A DNA stretch of 64,000 nt, taken from Scedosporium boydii (lineage: Eukaryota > Ascomycota > Sordariomycetes > Microascales > Microascaceae). The position numbers and the translations under genes were made by a program. Positions 12,201 to 24,000 of the stretch are shown here, one piece after another. The notes under the pieces were generated by a model. It did no database searches. It was given only the letters and a program-made list of their open reading frames with translations, and was not told the DNA's origin. The stretch lies in NCBI GenBank assembly GCA_002221725.1, contig NJFT01000097.1, positions 62,001 through 126,000 of the forward strand. Reading direction: 5' to 3'. Numbering within the stretch: position 1 is the stretch's first letter; each line of letters opens with the position of its first letter.

Positions 12201-15200
12201 GAAGCATTAAATCGTGCACTGCGAGGTATAATAGTTGTTGCACTATCATCAGGCGTGGTTCGTACGACTACTGCGATCTTCCCAAGATATTGGACCGAGG
12301 TTGGGAATGAGGCTGATGGCAGTGGATGATGGTGCGTCATCTGCTCACTTCGCAATTTTATTTCTCACCCTTGGGAGTCTTTCCCTCTCTTAATATGCCT
12401 CGTATACGAAAAGGAAAGAAAGAAGAGAAAAGATAAAAAAAAAAAATGTCCATAGATATATAAAACAAAAAATAAAAGCAACTAAAGAAATACGAAAACG
12501 AATAAAATTGAACAGCGGAAAAAAAGTTCCCTGTAAACGTCAGTCAATAGTGCGTCCCAAGGCCTGCAGTACATCCAGCCGTTCCTATCATCTTTATCAC
12601 CTTGCTTTGGGTACGGGCTTGCGGACTATTAATATCCGACACTTAATAACGAATCGAAGCCCTCGATCCTTCCAGAACCCCCGACCGCAAGGAACGCATC
12701 TTTGCGTCATACCCTCTCCACTACAGCCGGGCAACACTCTGCTCCACATGATTGTTTCAACGTCTGGCACCGGATCCACTTTAAGTATGGCGGTACAGGT
12801 ATACTACATACAAAGTAACAATGCATAGATCCGAAGTAGCTTGATCTGGAGACATAATCCGCAGTACCTCGTACTTTGGAAATTGTACTACATCACAAGT
12901 CCACCTAATAATGGCGCCTTGCAGGGCGAAAGAGGAAGAGCTGAGGGAATCGATAGGTTTGTGGTAGACAACAAGTGCGCCAGCATCAAGGAGGAAAGGA
13001 TGTTCGAATTCCCGAAAAGGTTGTCTTCGATCTAGGGCGAGGCTAGAACCATGTATGATAATACAATGATTGTGCAAAATATGCCGCGACAATGGGCAAT
13101 CCCAATGAACCGCACCCTAACCCGTTGCTGGCAAAGATCATCGCTCTTTCATCTGGGCTGGCCCGGGGGTGAGTTGACTTTGGGAATACTTTCACATTTT
13201 ACCTCAGAAGGTAGGTCTCAAGTCAAAAAAGGTTTCGTCCACAAGTGGGTCCATGAGAAGTGGGTCCCATATCTGGCCCCACTCACACCTTCAAGCATGT
13301 GTGGATGTACTTTTTACTCTTACCAGTAGTACATACCGTACAAAATAGTGGGCAAAATAGCCTCGTCAGCCCCACTCTGGCGCACCACCCCGGAAAGGAC
13401 GGACGCACATCGCACGCCCCCAGCGGGCAAAAGCAGGCAGGGGGACCCTTCTTTTCCACATTTGATTCTCTGCACTCCTTGGTTTTTTTTTACCTCGTTG
13501 GCTGACCATTTGCTGATGGCCAAAGGGACGACGCGTCATCAAGAGTTGCGATGGGACAGGGGAAGCATTGGTGGGACGATTCGCCCGGTGTGACTTACAT
13601 AGAGGGCGATGTTAGGGGGATATTTGCTCTATGTAATTATTCCCTGCACTTTAACAGATAAGATACTTGCCAGGTTGGGCGGATCCTGTCCAGAATATGT
13701 ACAATTGTAGTGTATAGTTTAAGGAGTAATTACTACTACTTGGGGTAAGAAGCTTATGTCGAACCTTCCTTTGGGGGCCAAAATTGGGACCATGGGACAT
13801 GACTCGGAAAATCATCGGATGTTGATTTGAAATCCGAAAGTTGGCTTGGCTACTTTCCCATACCGAGGTATCAAAAGCGAGAAATGGGAGGGGTGTGTTA
13901 ATCTTATGTGCAGATCGTGGTGTTCCATCATCTTGTCATCTTGGCCTGGGCTGGACAACTCAAAATGCTCAAACGTGTTCAAGACATGCATCTGGTGGGT
14001 TTTCCTGTGAATCCTGTGGGGCGGGGCTGTCATTTGAAGCCTCCGGTTGCTGCTTGGCAGGACAATGGTGCACAAGGTTGGCCAGTAATTATTCAGGCTC
14101 GTGATGCGTCTTTTACTTCCTTTTTCCAAGTAAGGTATTATTGATGGACAATTCGACTGAAAACTCGAGGCTTGGCGGGGCCATATGAGTGTACACTCTC
14201 GGCAGGCAATGGCCTTATCCACACCTTCGGTGACGGAGTCTACTAACATGCCGAAAAAGGCTCGATGAGGCCGAGAAGTATTCTGATAATTCCCCACAGA
14301 AAAAGAAAGCCCTCTTTGATCAAGTTTAATTATTTTTTGGCGACACGAGAAGGATGAGACGAAGGAGGAAGAGAAGAGGCACAGGTCAGAAAATTGAGCC
14401 GAGGCACATTAGAGCTCCCTTGTCTGCAGTGAATCCAGATTCCCAAGCCGGGTCGCACTGCTCTTGGCGCAAAATAATCCCGCTTACGATTACTCGCCCA
14501 TGAATTAAGCTTAACTAGGGGCCGGTTTCGTCCACCCCCCTTCCCTTCACCCCTCACCCCCACCCAAATCGAGTCAATAGGCAACGCGTCGTCCGTTTCC
14601 CAGTCCAGGCCTGCCAAGACTAGCAATTGCAGAGAGGAAGGAGGGGAGGGTGGTGTGACAAGTTTGAGGGCAGGACCCACCGAGTCAGCATGCTCCCGCC
14701 CATCTTTCCCTCTTCGGTACATGGCGAGTCATGCTGAGAAAGACTGTGCGGTAAGGCGCTGCTGGACACTGATGGAGGAAGGAGGCAGGAAATCATAAGG
14801 AGATTTTATTGCGAAACACTTTTGACAGATGAAGAACAAGATCGATCAGTCAATACATGTGGCAAGTATCAGGAACAGGGAGAAAATGAAAGTAAACTGT
14901 GTAGATTTGAACCCTGACTACAATGCTTATTGTCATCTATTGATCTTGCACAAAGCTCCGATAACCTCATTCTCGAACATGCTTTCGAAAAACTTAAAAA
15001 GGTTATTCTCACAATTAACTTTCGCCACCAGCCATGTCTCTTCTGTCCTCTGTTATGTATTACTCCGTAACCATGTTGTAATTAGTCCGTAATTACCCTT
15101 GACATGTCGCCAGGCAAGGGATGAAATAACCTTACTAGCCCGTTTCCTGGAGTAGTACAATCCGTATCATCGATGTGTACCAACCCGGTACACCACCCTC

Positions 15201-18200
15201 CACCAGCCTTTGGCAGGGCAGCGTCCGGCGTCGATCAAGACGGTGGGTGCTAAAGTGGAGCAGTCACAACCATTAGTGATTGCTGTGGTGTACCGACATT
15301 GAGATTGATTGCTCTTATCCAGCTGTCCTCTGCTGTCACAGCCCTGCCTGTGAACTAAGTACGAGGGAGTGGCCTGATGCGGCGTTCTGGAAAATTGCTT
15401 TTGGCGCCTTTCGTTCAGGGGTAAGGCCCTATGACTCTGCAAGTTTAGGCCCGTGAGCGCTGCTTCGAGCCCGAGTTCGGCGAACAGCCTCCGCACGCAT
15501 GTGCTTTCGGCAGTCTGTCTCGGCTTTTGGCAATTTCATTTCTTTTTCTTCGAGGATGATAAACGATGCATGGCCAGAAACTTGTTTGATCCAACCAACG
15601 CACGATTACTTGTTTGCACCTTAATATTGACTGCAGACTGTCGCGTGACTCTGGTCGATCCTTCGAAGGCCCCAGTTTTACTTTTAACGTTTGGCTGCCC
15701 AATCTAATTCTGAATAGAGCTCTTACTTGCTTCGTACTCTTCACGCACACTCTCTTTCGTAAAGATGTAGATCCCAGATACATATTTCGTAGTTTACTTC
15801 GTACAAGCACAGTAGCACAGTACTCATTAAATAAAGCCGGGCGAAAGTTTCCCCCCACCCACCACGAGGCCGGAGACTCGTCATTGCTACTCTATCTCCA
15901 GCGCCGCCGATAGCGTCCTAGGAACGGGGCTAACACGTGTTCTTTTACAGGGGCCAGGCCCTGGTCGGTTATTAGGGGCTCGCAAGTCAAGTACCTCCAC
16001 TGCACTGGTGTTGTACGGAGTATCGGCTTTGATCCGTGGGGCTTTTTGCGATAAGCACTAAGAATCTATCCGTACGAAGTCGGGCTCCAGGAAAGTGTCC
16101 AAGAGTGTGTAATGTCCAAACTAGTATGAAGTGATTGTGCCGTTTTACAGACGTCTGTTACTTGCCCGGGGGTAGTCTTGCTTCAACCCTATGGACCCAA
16201 CAGCTTGCGCGGCAGGTACTAAGAAATAATATATCGAGGAATTTGGTGGCTTGTCTTCGTGTTCGTACTACGAAGTAGTCTTCGCTCGGACCGTCTCTAC
16301 CCATGCTTCCTCGTGGCTTTCGCGCAAAGATTCAAAGAAGGCGGAAAAAAGAGCCGGTGGGGGAAGCTCGAAATTCCTGGTCCGTCCCCTTGTGAGGCCT
16401 CTCCCAACCGGCGCAAGTTGGAGATTATGACCTGCAGAGCATTTCGTGGGCAAGGCGACCCCGATCAAATATCACCCAGCGCATCTCTGGTATTACTCCC
16501 AGTCGAAATCCGATCCTTCGTCAAGTTATTCCTTGTGTAGGGAAATTAGAGCGCCTCTCCCCGGACCAGGCTTCCCAGCACCAGGGAAGAGAGCGAACAT
16601 GGTGGCTCGCTCGCAACCAAAAACTGCACACCAGTGACCTTCTAATTTAGATGAAGAATTGAACATATCCCAGTCCTATCCAATTTCGCCGGAAAAACGA
16701 AAGGATCGATGACATTGGACATTCTCTTGAAAAAGGTACTTCGTAGGGCCTCCTGGTCTAAGGCACATGGAGGACAGTCCTTCCATCGACCCAATTTCAT
16801 TCTCTTCCTCGACGAGTGAAGCGTACGCCCTTGACCACTTCGTATTGCCGTAGAGAAGGAGTCGGAGCCAAGACTTGGAAAAATGCAGTCCGCCTGGCGG
16901 ATAACGCCTTGTGGGTGCGCTAGCCGTTCACGACCGCGGTATTGAAGGGTATTGGTTACTTTGGAGTTTAGCACCAGCCTGCAGATGAAGTGGTGGACAT
17001 TAACAATTGCTTCTAAATGTGACACGTACAAATAAGGTGCGGTGAGCCAAGAATGATCCCCATCATCGCCTGGTCATCCGCAGCCAGAGAAGGAAATCCT
17101 TTCCCGCTACCCTGACTTCCCTATTGTCAACTTTGACGCACCCCCCACCCCCACCCAAATCCTCTCAAATCCACCTCGAGCCCACCTTAAATCGGCCGAC
17201 CCATACCAACGAGTACTTGCGGTTGTCCTTTCTCGGCCGGGAACCATGGGGAAGGAAGTACCCCCCTGAAGTCGAGCCCAGGTACTTCAGAAAAGTTCCT
17301 TGGCAAGTAAAACCGCACCTTCTGTATTCTCTTTATCTTTTTCTTGCGGGCGCGGTCCTCTTTTTGAAGAGGAAAAAAAAAGCACTCAATCCAGACAAAC
17401 TCTATCTTCAGCAGGCTCGAATAGAGCGGTGATGTTTTACTCAACTTTATTAGGGTTGGGAAAGCGAAGATCATCGGGCGGCTCCAGGAATTAAGCCTTT
17501 GGCTCTATGAGGTTGCTAATCATTACGAAGAAGTGTAGATGGAGTTTAAGATCAGCACGCGGGGATTCGATCAGGGTTTAAAGCCGATTAGCTCACAGAT
17601 CTCCCTGGACTCTATCTTCGAAGTACGAGTACGAAGTCGTATGTATTTCCCGATAAGAGCATGATCTGTGTCTTGGTTGTTTCAACCTCCCTCCTTTGTT
17701 GAGCTGCTGCAGGTCGTCTAAGCGACCCTGTATCCTGATCTCTTCCTTTGCTTCTTCCGGCTTCGTATGATGTATTATTGCCTGCCGGAACTTGATGTGC
17801 TTTGTTTGCTGCCCCCAAGTCTCACAACCACGCCCGAGAGACGTATCGGCAGGCAAGGGGTAGGTTCTCAGTCCCACCCAGTAAGACATCTACCACTCGT
17901 AGGGATAGTAGTATTGGCATTGTTACAAGCTAAGCGAGCTCCCTGAAGCTGTTCTGTGTCTCCCCTTAGACATTTATGTTTTTACGAGGATGCAAGATCG
18001 TCGCGCCGCGCTTTTTATCGGCAGAGCGTGTGGGATTGGCCTGCGGCTGCCTTTCCCAGTAATATACTTGTTTACTATTACCTGTGAAGTAGAGGAGTTG
18101 AGGGAAGAGATGGGCATATGCAGAAACGGGAATCCATGAACACATCGTCAACTGCTCCATCCAACCTCATCCCGCCCCCAATCCCGCCAATGTCTATCGC

Positions 18201-19423
18201 ACCACAATACCCAACAGCCCTCAAAATGCCGCTCGAAGACTACAGATCACTGCCAGTCCTGGAAGTTTCTCCATTCCCAACTTGGCCCGATGATACTCTG
18301 CCACTCTAAGCCTACGCCCCAAGCCCGCACTGCTCCTGAATCGCGGTCTTCTCATGTTTCTCGCACGTCGTCAGTTGATGACCGGCGGGAAATTGCGTTT
18401 CATGGTTGGTCGAGTCTTGTACTATATTTATGTGTACGAAACAAGAAACGAAAAAAAATGTCTTTCTTTTTTCCCTTTCTTCCCTCTTGAACCTGCGCCC
18501 CGAAGATCGTCGCCTTGAATCATTTCCTTTTTTAGCTCTTTTCTCCCTTCGCCGATCCTCCCTTGTCGTTTGACAATAAACGCTGCATGATTGGCCCTCC
18601 TATTCCAACCTCACATCGTACGTTTCTCATCCCCAACGCCCTGCTTCGAACACACCCCCAAACCGAATATCGTACGAACAAATAGGTTCCGTTCATCTTA
18701 CGCTTATTCCCAAGTCCCAACCAACATGGGTGAAAAAAAGGGAAAGGATTCGCACGCTTACGCCTACTCCCTCGCTCCCTCGCTCCTTCCCCTACAAGTA
18801 CACTACTCTAACGGCATTAGAGTTGCAGCAGAAGTGCAGGATCTTTCTCACGAACCGGGGTCACTTGAACCTCGATGTCCATCCACGCCCACACACCCGC
18901 CGCTCCTTCTTCGTAAGAAGCGTATAGTACACCCCCTCTAATGCGCGGAGGAAACACGGGCATGGACCGCGCCACACCCATCACGTATACTTCAGACGTA
19001 CCTCAACCCTCTTGACTGCATCTTGCTCCACCGCAGCAGGAGACAAATGGGCAAATTAGGAGATTTTTCAGGGATGCCGCCCCACTGCAGCGCTCGATAG
19101 AGAGCGTGCGAAGCACTTCGTAGTGTCCAAGTACATAAACTAAGTCTCCCACTAAAATCCAGGGGGAAGAGAGGGGTGACGGAGACTTTTTTTCGGCTAC
19201 GATCCAGACACATGGGAAGCTGGAAAGTCGTTCGATCATGAGCGCCAACGCTTACTTGAGCGGAGGCCGAGAAGTCCGCCAACATGGGGTCTGGACCAGT
19301 AAGACCGCCTAATACACTCTCCACTCCATCTGTGGCTTCCACCTGAGCGGTTACCTCGATAGGAAAGGGGGCAAAGGCCCATCAATTATGAGTCGTACCT
19401 CCCCCGCTAGTGTTAGCCTGACA

Positions 19424-19426
<3 letters not shown>

Positions 19427-19467
<41 letters not shown>
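19427..19467. repeat. Poly-A run of 41
   Basis: An unbroken run of 41 A residues, much the longest homopolymer in the window. It could be replication slippage or the 3' tail of a retroposed element inserted in plus orientation. I saw no clear target-site duplication, no open reading frame and no pol III A/B boxes upstream, so a retroposon is not supported. Confidence 0.9.
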
Positions 19468-19471
<4 letters not shown>

Positions 19472-20320
19472 GCCTGGAATAGAGTGGTAAATCTCGGCAA
19501 CGCCTTCTGCACACAACTCCTGTTCAATATAAGCTTATCTAATAAATTGCTCGCCCACATGTTTGCCAAGGCCCCACGCCCTTTGGTGCGGGTCCGCTGG
19601 TCAGGAAGCTTCAATCAAAGTTCCCTTTTACGCTCAACGGCTTTCCTCAAGCCTCAGGGCTCGGCAATCGGTGGTGGGCACAAAGAGGCTCGGCGAGCTT
19701 AATACGGTGTTAGTCCACGTACGTCGGTGGGGAACTTCGCCATGCCGACATTTCCCCATGGCAACTGGAGTGTAAAATACGAACCAGTTCTTTTTGTGTC
19801 CTTGGCAGATCTCGAAGCATCCACTTGGGAGGACGCCCTCCCTGGTGTAAATCCGCGACAAGGTCCTGGCCGGATATACGGATATACGGCGTGTGACAAT
19901 AGCTGAGATGTCAGTCCAGCTCCACGAATCTGAGGCCTAAATCCAGGCGGGCAGGCAATCTTACGATTGTCTCCGAAGTTAAAACGAGATAAACAAGAAC
20001 GGAGTGGTGGCGGCACAATAACCTGTAACAAGCGCCACGCGATTTCATACGAGGTGCTATTAATAAGGCTTGGTTCGCTTGTGGAGATGACGCCCCGAAA
20101 CGTGGGAGTTGCCCCTTGATGAGTGACGACTCGCACCATGAAAGTACTTTCGAGGTATGGTTTCCCGCTTAGACAAAAGGGGATATTGGAGCAGCAACAA
20201 ATGAACGATTTGGACAAGGCGATGACGTATGCTTCCTTTTTTTGAGTTGATAAATATTAATTCTTTGTATTAATCCCACAATACCCGCACGTATCCGGTG
20301 TGACAATCGAGGCTTGTGTC

Positions 20321-20336
20321 TACTTCGTACGAAGTA
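20321..20336. repeat. Perfect 16-bp palindrome made of two overlapping TACTTCGTA sites
   Basis: The sequence TACTTCGTACGAAGTA equals its own reverse complement. It combines one copy of the window's over-represented 9-mer on each strand, overlapping by two bases. A dimeric protein site or a cruciform-prone site are both possible. No function is known to me. Confidence 0.9.
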
Positions 20337-21047
20337 AGGTAATCTGCGTAGGTAAGTACCCTGTTCAGATCGACCGGGTGAGTCCCCGCGCATCATCAGA
20401 TTGGGTTGTATTACACCCCTTTAAACGTTGATGTGTCCTGTTTTAAGGGATTTCCCCCTCAAGGACCACATGGGCGGAAATCACAGTTGAAGGATTTCGA
20501 AGGCACTTTTTTTTCTTCCTTCCCGCTCAAAGTGGTGGGACGCCGAAGGAATCCGAATTCCATGAGGGAATAGTTTCCACCCCATGCTTGTGGGTCGACG
20601 AGAGGCCTACGAAGCAGCAAGGCTCATTTGCCTCGACACCTTACCAAGAAAAGCCCGCCGAAAGGGGCCCTTTGGTTTGTTGTAAGAATAGGCATAACGT
20701 ACGTGTACAACAGGCCGGTCCGGAGTGGGGGAGTGGAGAAGGTGTCAGGGGGATATCTAGGGAGAAAAGCTTGAATCGCTGACATCACTGTCGTCCACTT
20801 GGACGAGAGAGATTTGAAAAATGCCGATCCGCGAAGATTCTCCGCGGTCCTGGGTAAATCGACCAAGAGAGCTCTTACCAAGAACACCAAAACCAACAGA
20901 AAATAGTTTAAGCTCAATTTCGATCCAGACGTCTTGCTATCGCTGTGATAGTATCGAGGCACTTAACACGGCAAGAAGGAGCCGATCGTCGGAAGCTGCG
21001 GCAGAAACATCATTGTCTCCTAGTGCTTACTTCGTACGCATCCGGCA

Positions 21048-21068
21048 TTCGGGGCCCTCGGCCCCGAA
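21048..21068. other. GC-rich hairpin, 9-bp stem and 3-nt loop
   Basis: TTCGGGGCC, loop CTC, GGCCCCGAA: a perfect 9-bp inverted repeat with seven G-C pairs. It lies 11 bases after a TACTTCGTA site (21028-21036). No T-run follows, so it is not a simple terminator, and no flanking gene was found. Confidence 0.75.
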
Positions 21069-24000
21069 AGGTGTGTCACTTCACAGGTCAACTACACTAA
21101 AAGTACAGCAACCCCCGCCAGAGGCCCGGCGCATCCTGCACCATTATCGACCAATATCGACCGATTAGAATAGAGCTGATGGTACCTCGAGGTATTTATC
21201 CCTCATCGTGCCCTAAAACAAACGGATGCAACGCTATGTGGGGAACGGTGATGGTCCAAGTCGCCGCTAGTAAACAGAGCTAAAGCCGAGTTTCCAGAAA
21301 AACTTTACCACAAACTAGTTTAGGAAAGTAGTTTACTTCGTCGACTCGTGACTCCACGAAGCAGTAAGAAACCATTCTTAGTGACCGAAATCGTCCTCAC
21401 TCTTGAGTCTTGGATGAGCCCCACTCTGACCCTGCACTGCGCTGCGGACTTGACTCCATCGGGCTTGCCTCCTTTTAACACCGGCAAGCTGACTGTGGTC
21501 TTGGTCATTTCTATCAAAACGTCACTTGAGAGCATCCTCCCATGACAACAAGTACACTAGAGGGGGTGGGTTACCACCGAATCCTTCGACAAGCGGAGAA
21601 GCCAAGTCCCTCTAATGCACCGAGTGGCACACTCCGGAGTCCAATTTATGCTCAGACCATAGTATATTTTGTGTTGCGGTTGCTCCCCAGGTTTTCCCGC
21701 CACTTGCGCTATTCCCAATCTCGACTATCAGCGAAAGGATGCATCGCAAGTTGCCAATTAACCTCAAAATTTTAATTTGCAATTTGAGCTTCCGCATCTG
21801 AGTTGTTCTCCAGCCCCCAAGGTTCTTATTTCACTGTGCCCTGCATTGATTACTTCCGACCAAGGTATGCGACACGCGTTATAATCTACGACATCGCGTA
21901 TTTTTATAGTGCATCTTGTCTTTACTTCCCCGCTAGGAAAAGGCGACCCCGTGACTCCGGAGCATTTCTTCCGAGAGTCTCGGGCGGAAGTGGGTCTTCG
22001 GCGCCGGCGACGAGAAGCGGCAACTCTCATCGTCACTCTCTAATTGTCTTTTTAGACATGGAGAAGGTTTGTTATGAAGTAATATTTTTGAATTCACTTG
22101 CATACATCGCGGAAAGTAGTCCCAAAGATGAAACCTCTGTCTGCGGACGTTTGCGCTTGGCATACGCGAAAAAGAAAGGGGAAAAAAAAAAAAGATTAAG
22201 GAAACTGTGCAATCTAGACGCTATAATGCAGGCAGCAACATCACCGATGCCTAATACAACTCGCAGAAAGCAAATCTCACAGCTCAGATTACCGAGAATC
22301 AGATATCAGAAGCATGAGGGGTGACATCCCAACCTCTTATGTTTTGCTTGGCTTGTCTCGCTCCGTTGCCTCTTCTGTTCGTAGCGCGAAAATTCAAAGT
22401 CGCATAGCCCTTGTCTTGCTTCCCGCGTCCCGTCGTCGCACTCCCCACAACCTGCATTGATGGAGAACACTGCTAATACCAACTGGGAAGGAGTTGGAGT
22501 TGCACTAGAAAGAGCTATGCTTCTGTTCCCATCTATCTCGCTAATTTCTCATTGACGAAGAAGGGCATTTCGCAAAGCCGGGCCAAAAAAGAAAATAAGA
22601 TAAAAATAAAAGAAAGGAAATTTTTCTTAAGAAAATAGAAAAGGAAAGGAGAAGCACAAAGAAGAAGAGGGAAAATTATGAGAAGATATGAGGGATGCCT
22701 CCACGACTGTCAGATCGACTGCTGTCTCACCGTTGAGGCTTACATCTAGGATATCTCAGTCGAATGTTTCCTGTTCCTCCACGAATTGTAGCATTGCGGC
22801 AGGCTCAAAATAAAAGCAGTTAGTGGTATGTCATCGACAAGAGAGGGGAAAGAGTTCCTCACTATAATTTCAGACCCGTTTTGTCTCACTAGCAGTAATT
22901 ATTAGTGTCTACCTCGCCCGATAAATTGTCTCCATATAATATTGTCCCCGTAGTCTGGTGAACACATTGTTCTCACATCCCATATCTCGAACATCATGAT
23001 TCATATCAACCAATTACGCACGAAAATTAGTAGCCAAGACAGTACAAGTATAGGTTGGGGCCGATCGGCTGGGCATAAGCACTAGCCAAGGCAATTGTAG
23101 CGTGATTCCTCTGCCAAAACAAATCCTCGCGCCGCACATGGAAGTGTGGAATCGAAGCGAGAGGAAAGGGGTGGGCATTAAGGTTAAACTAGGGAGAGTT
23201 TATGTTTGTTTCCGTTCGTCCATTGGGCAAGCAAGAGATGGGACTGGTCGCCAATTTGGCTGGGGGTGGTGATACTGTGGTTCGATTTCTGAAGGTTGAG
23301 GTTATCGGTTTTTCCTGAACGGGCAAGGACAGGGCGAGAAGCGAAGACCAGATGCAGATCCTTTCGATTTGCATGCAGGCACCAAGATGGCCGAAAACCA
23401 GGTCCATACACTAGCCCTTGCACCAGGTTTCGATCAGATGGGCGCGTGAACCCATCTCGATCCGCCGGGCCACAGGAAGAGTTTACGAAGCGGTTGATGA
23501 CGGAAAGATAGTTTACGAAGGACGTATGTAGTGAGCGGCTCTTTCATTCCTTCACCGGACTCGCCGAAGATAAATAAATAAACGGAAAGGAAGGTGGAGT
23601 CGAAAATACAATATAGATTAAAATAAATAAATAAATATTGTTTGGAAAATAAAAACGAAACGGAAAATATTGGAGTCTTGAGTCCAATAACCCACAAGGA
23701 ACAGGGAAGAACAAAAACTTGAGCAAGTTGACCGCGGATCGCCAGGTCTGGCTCCCACGAACATGTCTTGGCTCGGCCCATCGTCGGCGTCCAACAACCC
23801 CCATGGAACAGCATCCTCGCACTTGACTATCGTTAGGAGTTCGTGAGATGTTGGACGACAGTAGCTTGACATGCAGCCTGTTTCCAATGCAGTGCGACGC
23901 AATCCGTCCGATATCAGGTGTTTTTGAAGCTTCGGAGCGGATGCTGAGCTCAAATCATCCTTCGATCCACTTCTCTGAAGAGAACTTGTGTTCGCGGTGT

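Noticed and set aside
13001..13018. GTTCGAATTCCC, resembling a tRNA T-loop
   Set aside because: The five bases on either side do not pair, and no cloverleaf can be built around it.
21803..22324. 173-codon open frame in the gene desert
   Set aside because: No recognisable domain and no coding-like composition; similar-sized frames occur on the opposite strand.
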